From: Synaphobranchus kaupii
Taxonomy: Eukaryota > Chordata > Actinopteri > Anguilliformes > Synaphobranchidae
Length of the DNA: 64,000 nt
Direction: 5' to 3'
Assembly (NCBI GenBank): GCA_029718625.1
Contig: CM056376.1
Span: 21,892,701-21,956,700 of the forward strand
The notes beneath the pieces were generated by a model. The model worked only from the letters and a program-made list of their open reading frames with translations. It made no database searches and was not told the DNA's origin. The position numbers and the translations under genes are program-made. Below are positions 35,543 through 47,553 of the stretch, in pieces; the first letter of the stretch is position 1; the number at the start of each line of letters is the position of its first letter.

Positions 35543-38500
35543 TCGTGACAGATGCAGCCCCTCAGAAAGCTGATTTAGGACCGTAAGACACTGCGCTTCC
35601 AAGCCCATTTGAATGTGCAGCACAGGGACCCGTACCGGTCTGTCAGGGTGTTAAGCCTTATCATCGCATACCTTGTCATGTCCATACTAATGAAACAACT
35701 GCAGCTTCAAGCTCAAATCCTGTTATGCAGCTGAGGACATGGTACGAAATACGAAAGCGGCGTTTAACTGTTGTGACATTATTTGTGTGGGGATCCATCA
35801 CTTGAGGTTTTTTTTTTTTGAGGTGGCAGTTATTCAAGTGAACTAACCACAGCTCCCTTGGGGAGTCCTGCTTTGCCATCAATCAGTCACAGCTGCGCAG
35901 ATTATGCAACATAGTGGTCCTCGTTTCATGCTTCCAACAGACTCACACTGACTCCACCCTTTGCGTACATTGGGTCTACCATTTTATATTCTACCTTGTT
36001 TTCGGCTTGTTTCCCTGCTATCTGGAATGTGGACAACTCCTTGCTTTTGCAATACGTTTCAAATTACTGCAGCTCTGTACGTACCGCACACTGTCTTCTC
36101 ACTACCCGTGTATATTATAGTATTATATAGTAACATCCCTTCCTTTATCAAGAAACCAAGGTCGAGAGTTACTGTGAACTGATAGATGGACAAGCATGTC
36201 TCCACAATGACAAGAGGGTTAGTTACTGGCAGTTATGCTTGACAGCAATAATATGCATGTCACAAAATCAATGCTAACTTAAGTGATGGAGAGCACATAT
36301 GACAATTTAGTCTTTCTCGACGCCTGAGTAACAGTGATTTCTGTTTTTGTTAGCACCATGCATTTAACAGATGGTTACACAGCAACAAGGTGGTAAGACA
36401 TATTAAACAATAAGTTGCAGATCTGCTTGTTTATTTTAATTAAACAAATATTCATTTGTGAAGTTTAATTTGTGTGTGTGTGTGTATATGTGTGCCTCTT
36501 ATTTTTAAATATTCATATTTTTCTATGAAAGAAATAAATAAAATAGTCTCCACTAGTTCCAAAGATTTATTAGTTGGCAGTGTAATGGTTGCTCCCAAAA
36601 ATGAGAAACGGGTCAATACAAAACAGGAAACTGTCCAAATACCAAATCACCAGTGTTTGATTACAATAAAACGATTCACAAGTTTATATATTGGTCTATA
36701 GGGAAACAAAACCAGAGCAGAGAAGAGAATCATGTTGATAAGATTGACCTTGTTCAGGGAGTTATTGCACAGCAACTCTCCTCTGTCTTACAATGGCAAC
36801 ATTAAAGTAATGCATTAAACATTAAGCAAAGGTACATTAATTAGGTGAGCTTTCTCTTGCCAAGATCATGACTTGCTGCACCTCAAACATGAAATAATCT
36901 CTGGTGACATTTGTTCAGCCTTCTTGTAGCTTCTTATGCAGTGGAACATATTTGTCCAGTTGTATAGCCGTTGTCTTTATTCATTTATGGGCTACCAGAC
37001 AACGCGTTAAAAAAAGATGGTAAGATCCGTGTTTGTGAACCTCTAAACAAGCAATTGTGGCTGTTCTTTAGTTTCAGAAATTATATTTAAATTATTCAAA
37101 AAAACGCTGAATATTTGTTGTCTTCGAAAACTTGAGGTGTCCATGAAGCATGAGCGATGAAAATTATACGGTCCTATGTTAGCTTGTGCCATTCATTCTC
37201 GGATAAATATAATAGTGAAATATAATAGCGCTTAGTATATACTGTAGGTCTGTGCCGGTTTTATATATTTTCATTTTTTTCTGGAAATCTAAAATAAATA
37301 AAAATGCATTTTGCAGCTAATTTGCTTATTTTTTTCCCAAACTGTATTTTAGAAGGAAAATGAAGGCCCGTTAAAAAGACAATACATCGTGTTTTCATAT
37401 GCATGGGGGTGCATACTGTACAGATTCTCATTAACCTCTGGGTGATGTTGTTGTAGGAGTATGAGAGATGAAGGATATGAGAGGCGTTAGCAGAGGTGCT
37501 GCTTTCAGAACGCCGCTTTGATTCTATTTGGCTAAATGGATGCATCATCCAGAGCCCTCTAAGAAAAATAGCTGCAGGCCACTAGCAGAGTGCAAATGCA
37601 AAGCAGCTTTTATTTTTCATCTTTCTGACCTTTGGTAACATTACCGCAAAAAAAATTATGTTGATGGTGAGAGACTGTGTAAATAGAGAGAAGACAGGGA
37701 CACATCCTGGAACCTTCGTTACAGCTGCGCGTAATCCATATTGATTTCTGTGTTATTTATCCAGGTGTCATGGTACAGTGGAGACCAGAAGGCGGGCCTT
37801 CGCAATGCCATTCTACCCTGCCTATCCGTGCTTTCCCAAAGGTTAATAAGTGAAAGAAAGATCAAAGGCTGAATGGACGGCTCTTTTTATTCGAACACAG
37901 CAGTATTCTGGTGCAGGATAGAGCACATCAGTCCACATGCCAGTCCTTGATGTTCAAAGATTTTCATTATTATTATTATTTTTAATATGACAAATTCTGA
38001 CACAAACAGTGTCTGCTTCTTCCTCCTCCATCGAATGGACGGCTGTATTTAGACTCCTCTGTATGATTTTCGTTTTTAAAGCGTGTTTGGAGACGTGAAC
38101 TCTGCTGCAGAGCAACAGGGCAACAAATGACTGTTGCACCTCCGCGTAAACAGTGCAGCGCTCGCACTGATAATGAAATATGAAAAGCATTACCACAGGG
38201 TATGTGAATTAAACCTAATTAGTCAAGACAATTTCAGCGAAGTGATTATTGAGTGAGAATGTTGATTTTACATGCTCAAAGGGACCTTGTGCTCTCTTCT
38301 GGGCTCCCCCTGGCTGTTTCCGCACAATCTCGGCTGCAGAATCATTGCCCAAGATCAGTCAACTGACACCAGAACAAATTAAGGAACTGCAACCCAGGAC
38401 AAAAAAGAAAAATTAGCTTGTGTAAAGTGCCGATTTTTTGGTAAATCGGCTATTTCCTCCGTCTGATTATTTCAGTTACTTTTGACAGGCTCAAAATGTA

Positions 38501-39094
38501 CTACAAAATGCAAGAGTAGCATTTTTGATTGATCTCTGATTGCATACCTAAGTAGTTTGTATTGCATTGCAGGGGTTGGATATACTTACTTTCCCCTGTG
38601 ACAGGAATTGAGAACAATATATAACAATAATGACAGGAATGCAAAACAAAAAAACTTTTTTGGGAAAAATTTATCCAAATAGTTCCCAGGGGAAAAACAT
38701 TATTATTTATGCATGACTATTTATTTTGTTCTGTGGGGAAAATCTGATGAATCCTAAATTTGATGAAAGAAAACATTGCCAGTGAGACAGGGAATGGGTG
38801 ACAAAAGAAGTGCAAAAATATTTTCCCGGCTCTGCATTTTACATGGCAAGCTTGGTGAATTTTAAATGACCCAGGAAAATTTTGCTTCTCAACCTATATT
38901 AAATATTTATCGTTATGTATTATTCATTGTTGAGAGGGGTTAGAAAATTTACACATAATTTAGTTTTTTTTCTACACATGTTACATCTGTAATTACCTTT
39001 TGCTCAATAAAACCCTTACATTTACCTATGCTTGACGGGTTTCTGTCTAAATTATATTGACATTTTGTGTTGTCCTGTATAGAAAAAAAAAATG
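35543..39094. other. Unassigned DNA
   Basis: No gene recognised. Includes a small GT repeat (about 36471-36492) and an ATT run (about 37967-37983). Confidence 0.4.
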
Positions 39095-39103
39095 TATACA
39101 CTC

Positions 39104-39431
39104 CATCCTTCCATTATCTAACCCGCTTATTCCTGGTCGGAGTCGCAGGGGGGCTGGAGCCTTTCCCAGCATGCATTGGGCAAGAGGCAGGAATACTCCT
39201 TGGACAGGTCGCCAAACCATCGCAGGGCACACACACCAGTCACTCACATGCAATTTAGAGTCTCCAATTAGCCTAACCTGCATGTCTTTGGACTGTGGGT
39301 GAAAGCCAGAGTACTTGGAGAAACCCACGCGGACACGGGGAGAACATGCAAACTCCACACAGAAAGGCCCTCGGCCGGGATTCAAACTTGCTACCTTCTT
39401 GCTATGCACTGCACCACTGTGCCGCCCTATT
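39104..39431 (-). mobile_element. tRNA-derived SINE
   Basis: Read on the minus strand, it starts with a GGGCGGCACAGTGGTGCAGTG head resembling a pol III A box, followed by GTTTGAATCC, close to the B-box consensus. The spacing between boxes is shorter than usual, suggesting a deletion in the head. A long body follows (cctttctgtgtggagtttgc, gcgtgggtttctc, gtccaaagacatgcaggtta). The end is a short ggatgg-type tail, as in a family abundant in fish. An exact 9-bp duplication TATACACTC flanks it at 39095-39103 and 39432-39440, supporting LINE-mediated insertion. Confidence 0.88.
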
Positions 39432-39702
39432 TATACACTCAATTTAGTAAACATCCTATTTATTTCCATAAAAGTTACCCTCAATAATGACTGAATGTTT
39501 AGGGCTGTGGAAACTGTCAGATTCTTCATGGCTTTATCAGCAGTTCCCTTGCCAATGTGCAGCTGGAGGAAAGTGATTGGGGAGCTTGCTGTTTTTTTCC
39601 TTTCTTCCTGCCACCCTTTATTTTGAAGCGGCCCTTTTTTACTTTACTTCATTCTTACTTTTAGTTTTTCTTGTGGAGTGTAGTGATTGTGCCATGTTTG
39701 CG

Positions 39703-39775
39703 CCTGTGTGTGTGCGTGTGTGTGTGGGCATGCATGCGGGAGTGTGTGCGCCTGTGTGTGTGTGTGTGTGTGTGT
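39703..39775. repeat. GT microsatellite
   Basis: Two interrupted (GT)n blocks separated by gggcatgcatgcgggag. Confidence 0.97.
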
Positions 39776-40674
39776 GATGGTGCAGTGACTCATCTGAAAG
39801 CTGGAGAGAAGGGAGGCAGCTGTAATCTGCCCTCTGAGGAGACTGACAGAGAGGACCAGCTGAACTAAATGAATGGATTTCTGGTGATGATGCAGCAGCT
39901 CCTCCTGTCACAACACAACAGGAAGGAAAGTGAGCTTTCCTGATAGTAGTCTGCGTGTGACCAATCATAAACCAGAGCACACTGCGCAGGTGAGTGCTTT
40001 CAATTGTTGGCGAGATTATGGGGTTAGCGAACCGATTTAAGCTTTAGCCCTGGGTTTTCCGCATCACAAAGCTGACTCACATTTAATTGGGTAAATCGCC
40101 ATGGTACCTTATGCTGCACAGCTAACCTGGTCTGGGCCAGGTTATTTTCAGGCTAATGGATTGAAAGATATAAAAGCACTGCCCTTTGAACAATCAACTC
40201 AATCAACTGTGGAAAAAGACTTCTCCAGGTGCGGATAGTGAGGGGGTGTCTTCGCAGGGTGAGATTATTTAGAGACCAACAAAATCCGATAGCCTATGCT
40301 ATATGAAAGATTATGCTACATTATAGATTCTCAAGAGAGGGCACACAGTACATATGCAAGCTTCTTGAGCCCTGCGTGTCCATACCATAATTGCGGAGTT
40401 AATGATAAACTTTGGTGTGATTGCTTCACGCAAAGAATTTTTCCAAGACTCACTCAGCCCACTTTTTCCCAATTTGGGAAAATCAACATTTTTGTTTATT
40501 TTAAATTGGTGGAGATTTTGCATGAAAAATCACATTATTATACTTAAATACCTAAGAATCATAGTGTAAATGTAAAACTGCAAATATCTAACCATTTATA
40601 AGAAAAACTATACCCACTGTGACAAATATTGTTATCAAAACTGGACTTAGTGAGTTTTTCTTAAACTCTTCAAC
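39776..40674. other. Unassigned DNA, possible old MITE
   Basis: No gene recognised. The segment 40030-40165 (atttaagctttagccctggg ... aacctggtctgggccaggtt) resembles a degraded fish MITE, but clear ends are missing. Confidence 0.3.
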
Positions 40675-40770
40675 AAGTGTAATTTACAGCTTAATCTAGT
40701 CCCACCCCCAATTCTCATAGGGATCCATTCAAATGCTTGTAAGAGTACCTAAAAATAAGAGTTTTTTGAT
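40675..40770 (+). repeat. Fragment of repeat shared with 57635-57745
   Basis: Contains aatctagtcccacccccaat, then catagggatccattcaaatgc, then gtaagagtacc and gagttttttgat. The same phrases occur in the same order in the centre of the palindromic element near 57650. It shows that this centre is a dispersed repeat. Confidence 0.75.
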
Positions 40771-41135
40771 ATCCTTTTATACCCAGTCATGATAGCATCA
40801 CCTGTTGTTTTTTGGACTTTTTTTTTTTGCCCCTGTCCCAACTTTTTTGGAACGTGTTGCAGGTATCAAATTCTGAGTTCGCGTATATTTTTAAAAATCT
40901 ATAAATTTGATAAGGTAAAACATTAAATATCTTTTCTTTGTACTATTTTCAATTAAATATATGTAAAAGAGAATTTACATATCACTGTCATGGTTTATGA
41001 CCCTTTTTCCCTTGTGGTCGTGTTCCTCGGTCGCCACACGTGGGCGCTGCTCTGTTAGTGGAGTTTTGGCTCTGTCTCGGCTTTTCGCGGAGAAGTCTCG
41101 TCAGCGTTCACAGGTGTGCGTGTTTGCCGGTGAGC

Positions 41136-41143
41136 TATATAAG
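41136..41143 (+). promoter_or_regulatory. TATA box of the LTR-like element
   Basis: TATATAAG in gagctatataagccttccg, inside a GC-richer context about 150 bp from the left end of the LTR-like element, where a U3 promoter would be expected. Function inferred. Confidence 0.5.
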
Positions 41144-41579
41144 CCTTCCGTTTCCTTCGTTCGGGGCTTCGATATTGATTGATTGTTTGTTGATTTGTAT
41201 TGTGGTGTATTGTCTGGCATTATTTGTGCTGTTTTGTGTGCGGTATTATTTTGCCCTTTTAATGTTTAGCCAGTATGTTTAGGTCTAGGTTTGTAAGGAG
41301 ACCGTTTTTCTCCGTTGTGCTTTATTGGAGTTTTGCGGGACTTGCCTTTGTGCTTTGAGCTTTAAGGTTGAATTCCTTTTTTGTGTGCTCATTTCTGTCA
41401 CCGCTTTCTGGTCTTTCCTTTTTGTCTGTTGCCTAGATCTTTTGCCCTTTTCTGTCTCTTTCTCCTCTCTCTGTCTGCTGTCTTCCGTGAAAGCGAGAGA
41501 AGTCTTTGTTTGATTGTGTGTATTTGTATGGTAGTTTCTTACTAAGAGACAGGGCATTTTATCATACTGACTTTAGGGC

Positions 41580-43050
41580 TTTATTTATTCTTAGAGGCAG
41601 GGCGTGCATTTTCGATTGAGCTTGCACTAGTCTGTTAGCCGGTAATTCCGGTGCAGCTGTCCTGTTCGTCCTTTTTACCTGCGGGATGATTGTGTTCGGA
41701 ACTGTAGTTCTGTTCGTTCTCCGGGTATGTCTCTCCTTACATGGAGCTTGGGTGATGTTGTGGACATGTTTGTGTGTGACTGCGCGTTTCTGAAAGTAGG
41801 CTTGGAATGTTAGCTCTCTGTTCCTTCGCCTCGTTACATTTTCCTTTACTGAGAGGTTAGGGCGTTTGTTTTCTATTAAGCTTGCGTTAGTCATTTTTGC
41901 TAGTAAAGTTATGGGACGACGGTGCTCCGTCGGCTCGCCTGTAAAATGTTTCTCTCTCTCCTGGGAGATTGGGCGTTTACCCCCTTTACGTTTTCTGGAT
42001 TAATGCGGGACTTGCCTATGTGGATGTAGTTATTAGGACTCTTCCCCCCTGGCATACTTGCCTATGTGGATGTAGTTATCCGGACTCTTCCCCCCTGGCG
42101 TACTTTCCTATGTGGATGTAGTTATCCGGACTCTTCCCCCCGGCGTACTTGCCTATGTGGATGTAGTTATCCAGACTCTTCCCCCCTGGCGTACTTGCCT
42201 ATGTGGATGTAGTTATCCGGACTCTTCCCCCCTGGCGTACTTGCCTATGTGGATGTAGTTATGCGGACTCTTCCCCCCTGGCGTACTTGCCTATGTGGAT
42301 GTAGTTATGCGGACTCTTCCCCCCGGCGTACTTGCCTATGTAGATGTAGTTATTAGGACTCATCTCCCCTGGTTCTTTTCTGTCCCCGCTTCCTGGTCTT
42401 TGCATGTGACTGCGAGCCTATGAAAGTAGCCATGGAATGTTATATCTGTTCCTTCACCTCCTCGTTACATTCCTCTTTACCAAGAGGCAGGGCGTTTATT
42501 TTCTATCAAACTCGCGTTAGTCTTTTAGCCGGTAATTCCGGTGCAGCTGTTCTGTTTCGTCCTTTTTACTTGCGGGACGATTTTGTTCGGAACTGTAGTT
42601 CTGTTCGTTCACCAGGTATGTCTCTCCTCATATGCAGCTTGGGCGTTTTTGTTGACAGGTTTGCGTTTGACTGCGAGTCTCTGAGAGTAGCCTTGGAACG
42701 TTAGATCTCCGTTCCTTTTGCCTTCTCGTATACTAATTCGTATTAGTTTGCAGTGTTCGGTACGTTTGGTGTGTGTTATTTGTGCCATTATGCTACTCGC
42801 CTGTTCTTATGCTTCTCGTTACCGAGACAGGGCGTTTATTATTTCTGGCTCTTTCTTTAGTCACTTTGCTCGTAGAAGTATGGGAGGCCAGTGCTTTGTT
42901 CCATTAGCCTTGTTTGGTTTTCTTACTGAGAAACCTGGCGTTTGCGCTTCTACTCATTGGTGTGTGACAGTGAGCCGGTTAGTAGCCTTGGTATGTGTGT
43001 TTCCGTCTTGTCTCCTTCCCTTAACTACGGGGTTTCCCATCCTAGTGGCC
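41580..43050 (+). repeat. Large diverged duplications within the LTR-like element
   Basis: The block gaggcagggcg...ttagccggtaattccggtgc...cggaactgtagttctgttcg...tatgtctctcct...ttggaatgttag occurs at about 41595-41820 and again at about 42482-42710. Further diverged copies of the first part (gagacagggcgtttatt, tagtcactttgct) appear at about 41848-41900 and 42828-42880. These frame the 46-bp minisatellite and indicate repeated internal duplication. Confidence 0.8.
42012..42375 (+). repeat. 46-bp minisatellite, 8 units
   Basis: Eight units of ttgcctatgtggatgtagtt plus atccggactcttcccccctg plus gcgtac. Units 3 and 7 lack one base (ccccccgg for cccccctgg). The first and last units share attaggact where the others have atccggact, atgcggact or atccagact. 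Confidence 0.95.
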
Positions 43051-43182
43051 TAGTGCTTAATTAATCCCCCTTGCTGCGTTTGGCCCCTCCTACCTCACAC
43101 GTCACGCCACCATTACAATCACTGCTTTCTGCCTTTATGTGCATTTTACATACTGTCCCAACTTTTTTGGAATTGGGATTTG

Positions 43183-44585
43183 TAATATTACAATATGTGC
43201 AGTATGTGTTATTGTGCATCTTCACATTTTTCATGGAAAATTTCTGAATCTTTAAAAAAAAATTATATTTGCATGTTACTAGGATTGGGTTTTTGGCTAA
43301 TTCCAAGCCCTCTCTGCTTTCTGGTCAGACATAAAGATGCATGGATGCATTGATTAATTTGTGAAACAAAATAATTTCAATCATAACAACACTTAACACC
43401 TGTCCTAGACTCTCTTCATTGACTTCCCATCAATCAGACCTAAAGAGAATTAAATGGGCTGGAAACATCACAGCAGAGTGAGCTCATTATTCTATGTTAT
43501 CTGGCTGTACCTTTGTGGTCCCTGGGAGTCTAAACTGGCGGCAGGGCATTTTCCAAGGCCCAAAATTATGGAATGATTTGCCTCATTATATGCAGTCATC
43601 GGAGTGTCTCATATTTCAATCCAGATAAAAATGTGTTTAGTCTTAGTTAAAATCCACCCCTCTAAAATCCTACGCTCTCACAGCCTAGTGGCAAGTGAGG
43701 TCATTTAATTTCACTTTGCTGTTGACTGAATTATTTTCTTTAATTTGCTTTGAGATTCAGTTTCATGTTAAAGAGAACTGTAGAGACTGGAGACCACAAG
43801 TATAACCAATCCACATAACGGCAGTGCAACAGAGAGCAATAAAGGAAGGTCAAAATCCCAAACTTCTTCAGACAACCAAAATCACTCTGGATATTGAAAA
43901 TTATTTTTAGTGATTAATGAAAGCACTGCATGCAGTGCGCATCTTTGCCATGCAGAAGGGTAGATGTGTTATCAGAGGCTAACTGACCGCTCATGAAGCC
44001 AGTTTGGTCATAGCATCTGTAGTTTTTTCAAATATCGTTGATGTTCAAGTTAATATGAACAATAAGGAGCTAATACTTGAGTATTTCAGTGGAATTTAAT
44101 CACTTTAGCAATTTAATGTTTAAATTCTGTTTGCTGTATAAATAATCAGTTTCTACACAAGAGTGTATAACATTCTGCATTATCAAGCCTAGAGATTCAC
44201 CTTTCTGCATGGCCTTTCTAAGGCAACACCTTGCTTCTCTTCCAAAGATACAAGGGAATCTAGGGAATGCTTTGCATGAGCAGCTGATAGAGACAGATTC
44301 TGTGCATTCGGGAATGAATCCATTTCTTCTTTACCAGCTGTCCCTTACAGTTAAGAACACTCCAGGATGAATAAAGGGATTATTCAGCCAGTTAAACTGG
44401 AGGAGGAATGTAAATCTGATGATTGTGCGAGCCAGTGTGACAGTTTGATCAGGACACCAGGGAACTTCCAACATTTTTACAATAAGCGCCATTGGATATT
44501 TCTTAATGGCCACAGCACGACTATCATACGTTCCTACATTACATGCATTTAATTTATTTAATTAATTTAGCTCATATATCTGCAG
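43183..44585. other. Mostly unassigned; possible LINE relic
   Basis: At about 43405-43680 the plus strand reads FQGPKLWNDLPHYMQSSE after an S/P-rich stretch. This resembles the extreme C-terminus of fish CR1/Rex-type LINE polymerases (a conserved LWN-LP motif). Too decayed to delimit. The rest is unassigned. Confidence 0.4.
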
Positions 44586-44589
44586 AACA

Positions 44590-46262
44590 AAACCAGCTAT
44601 CAGGACAGTACAAGTGTGGTCTGAGGAAGCCACCTCAATGCTGCAAGACTGCTTTGATAACACAGACTGGGATTTGTTTGCAGAAGGAACAGACCTTGAG
44701 GAATATGCTGGATCAGTACTAGGATACATAAACTTTTGCACAGAAAATGTGTTAACACAAAGGACAATAAACCAAAAGCCGTGGATAAACAGCAATGTGA
44801 GGACATTACTCAAGGAGCGGGATGCAGCTTTCAGGTCAGGTGACAAACAAGCCTACAGTGAAGCACAGGGGAAACTCAAGAGAGGCATCAGGGATGCAAA
44901 GCGCAAACACAAACAGCGCATTGAGGAAAAATTTAACAAGAACAACCCCCGCAGCATGTGGAACGGCATCAAGGCACTGACTGACTACAGAACCATCAAT
45001 CTGCTGCCCAGTGATGACGCCAAACTGCCTGATGTCCTGAACCAGTTCTTTGCCCGCTTCGACACCCAGGGAGGGGGGCCTGCTCCACTCATCAACCCAC
45101 CTGCCGGAGAGTCGACACTGGTTCTACAGCACCACCAGGTGAGGACCACCCTGAAGAAAGTTAATGCGAGCAAGGCGGCAGGCCCAGATGGAGTGCCTGG
45201 CCGGGTACTGAAAGCATGTGCCGATCAGCTTACAGAGGTGTTTACGAAAATATTCAACCTCTCATTACAACAAGCTGCTGTTCCAACATTCTTAAATCCT
45301 CCACCATCATTCCAGTGCCCAAAAAAATCATCATCTGTGAAGTGTCTGAATGACTATTGCCCAGTGGCGCTAACACCCATAGCCATGAAGTGCTTTGAGA
45401 AACTCATGCTTTCACACATCAGAACCTTCATCCCACCTGATCTGGATAAGCACCAGTTTGCCTACCGAGCAAACCGCCCCACAGAGGATGCCATCACAAC
45501 AGCTCTCCACACCGCTCTGACACACCTAGAGAAACCAAACAGTTATGTGAGGATGCTAGTCGTGGACTTTAGCTCTGCACTTAACACCGTCATCACCCAC
45601 AAACTGGTCAGCAAACTGGACAACCTGGGCCTTGGTTCTTTGCTGTGGTCATGGGTCATGGACTTCCTCACAGACCGACCACAGCAAGTCGGAATTGGCA
45701 ACCACACCTCCTCCACCCTCATCCTAAACACAGGAGTTGTGTGCTGCACCCCCATCCACACCTCCAACTCCATAATTACATTTGCGGACGATACCACAAT
45801 ATTCGGGCTGATTTCAGACGATGAGGAGACGGCCTACAGGCTTGAGGTGGAACATCTGGCTCAGTGGTGTAAGGACAACAACCTGGTCCTTAACACCTCT
45901 ACATTTACATTTACATTACATTACATACCTCTAATACAAAGGAGATGGTCATTGACTTCAGGAAAACAAAGGAGAGAGTCCACCTTCTCCTCCACATATG
46001 TACATGGAGAAGCAGTGGAAAGTATGGAAAACCTAAAGTTCCTTGGAGTCAATGTGTCAAAACAGCTGACATGGACCTCCAACACCTCACACCTGGTCAA
46101 AAAGGCCCAACAAAGACTCTTCTTCCTCAGGAAGCTGAAACAGGCCCAGCTCCCACAGAAACTGCTGATAAACTTCTACAGAAACACCATCGAGAGCATC
46201 CTGAATAACTGCGTGTGGTATGCCAGCTGCACAGCCACCGAATGAAAGGACCTGCATCGTGT
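44590..46262 (+). pseudogene. LINE reverse transcriptase pseudogene
   Basis: Reverse transcriptase that would copy the LINE RNA at the target site. The open stretch 44614-46245 (543 codons) carries KAAGPDGVPG (45171-45200), PVALTPIAMKCFEKLM, VVDFSSALN (motif A, D at 45565) and FADDTTIFG (motif C at about 45781). KFLGV, QRLFFLRKL and FYRNTIESIL follow near the end. Motif B is missing: after LILNTG the usual APQGCVLSP-type sequence is replaced by VVCCTPIHTS, consistent with a deletion of roughly 50-60 bp that kept the frame. An inserted tacattt/tacatta repeat at 45900-45930 shifts the frame, so MVIDFRKTKERVH is read in another frame. The endonuclease is absent. Confidence 0.9.
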
Positions 46263-46710
46263 TGGTGAATATTGTTTTGCATTCATTCTGCTGTCCTTGC
46301 TGTACCTCTGTCTGTGTGATCTGAAAACAAGTTATTAATTTACTGTGCATTTACAACACATAACTAATTGAACCATGTGAATGCTTGGATATCAGGTTGA
46401 TAGGTAGATTATTTTTATTAATGGATTTTTCTCTCTCATTGTGATTACCTGCTGGGTGTTGGCGAGAGTCTGAATCTGTCCTTGTTTGTTTTTCACTAAA
46501 AAGGATGTTCACAAAAAAAAGATATGTGTCCTATGATGCAATAAAAATATTTTTTTCTTAACAAAATGTAAGGTAAAGTGATTCCAGTATGTTTTAGTGC
46601 AATTTTAAGAGTTTTAAGCATATTTTGATGATTATCGCGATAATATTGTGAATTGCAATTATTTTGGCCAGGATAATCGTGATATGAAATTTTCATATCG
46701 TCCCATGCCT

Positions 46711-46838
46711 ACACACACATCAAGAACGGTGACACACGCACGCACACACACACACACATCAATAACTGTGACAACACACACACACACACACACACACCAA
46801 GAACTGTGACACACACACACACACACATCAAGAACTGT

Positions 46839-46869
<31 letters not shown>
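46711..46869. repeat. CA microsatellite with embedded 15-mer repeats
   Basis: Four to five (CA)n blocks are separated by catcaagaacggtgaca, catcaataactgtgaca, caccaagaactgtgaca and catcaagaactgtgaca. This is a compound repeat, probably within the LINE 3' region. Confidence 0.95.
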
Positions 46870-46872
<3 letters not shown>

Positions 46873-47165
46873 CCCCCACCCTCAGAGACTGCTACCACAG
46901 ATACAATTTATAAACACAGAGTTCTAGTATCTATTTATTAATATTTATAACACTCAACCTTCGTAAATTTGTTCAACCTCTGTAAATTTGTAAATGTGGA
47001 TATTTAATTTAACTTGTTTTTTAACATTATATAGGCTGTTATTACTGCTGTTCTCTGGTGTTTCTTTCACTTACTTTATTTGTGTTATTTTGGGAGAGAA
47101 GCCATGCAAAATTTAATTGTACCTGAGTATAATGACAATAAAGATTATTCTACTCCATTATTCTA

Positions 47166-47553
47166 TTCTGTTATAGCAGGAAAAATTATTCCTTCCGTGC
47201 AGAGCACAATTAACACTCTTGCTGGCAAACTAGTAGCTAACAAACAGTGATTAATATTAGATATGAACAAATTTTGTGAGGGACCTTTATAAATTTGCTT
47301 GCTAGTGTTCTGGATGTAATTGCCTCAAGCTAAGTGAATCATGACATTGACAGACCCATAACTGGCCAGCTGTTTTTACAGGAGTCTAACACTTTCTAAT
47401 CAAACCCTCTGGGCTATTAGTTTCATTAAACCTTCATAATAGTACATAGTTTAATCAAATCACTTTGATTGGGTTCATCATAGTCAAAGAACGACAGCAT
47501 TTAAATGGCTACTCAGCAAAAATTAAGTTGCATTGGTGGTGTTCAAAGAGATA
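47166..47553. other. Unassigned AT-rich DNA
   Basis: No gene or element recognised between the LINE tail and the next transposon. Confidence 0.4.

Larger units (their letters stand above)
40986..43117 (+). mobile_element. LTR-like element (2132 bp) with internal tandem repeats
   Basis: The insert starts TGTCATGGT and ends ACCATTACA (complementary at 8 of 9 positions) and is flanked by ATCAC at 40981-40985 and 43118-43122. TG...CA ends and a 5-bp duplication fit a long solo LTR, or a complete short element with such ends. There is a good TATA box at 41136-41143 about 150 bp from the left end, but I found no AATAAA. No protein-coding domain was recognised. The interior is built from repeats: a 46-bp minisatellite and larger diverged duplications. 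Orientation as plus follows the TATA box and is an inference. Confidence 0.65.
40836..43182. mobile_element. Tc1/mariner-like 3' remnant, split by an insertion
   Basis: The left part (40836-40985) contains gtcccaacttttttggaacg and the aaacattaaatatcttttct segment. The right part (43118-43182) continues with gcattttacatactgtccca and ends ggaattgggatttg before TA (43183-43184). This matches the end of a widespread fish family as I know it. The two halves are separated by the 2.13-kb insertion and share the ATCAC duplicated by it. The 5' half is missing. Confidence 0.6.
44590..47165 (+). mobile_element. CR1/L2-like LINE, 5'-truncated
   Basis: The copy starts inside the linker before the reverse transcriptase (no endonuclease domain), runs through a polymerase pseudogene and appears to end with aatgacaataaagattattc followed by ttctactccattattctatt. 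This matches the tail of fish LINEs ending in repeated ttcta-type units. Between the polymerase and the tail lies a CA-rich region that may be an expansion in the 3' untranslated part. No target duplication was identified. Confidence 0.7.

Noticed and set aside
46659..46898. Cys/Val-rich minus-strand protein
   Set aside because: Entirely within the compound CA microsatellite.
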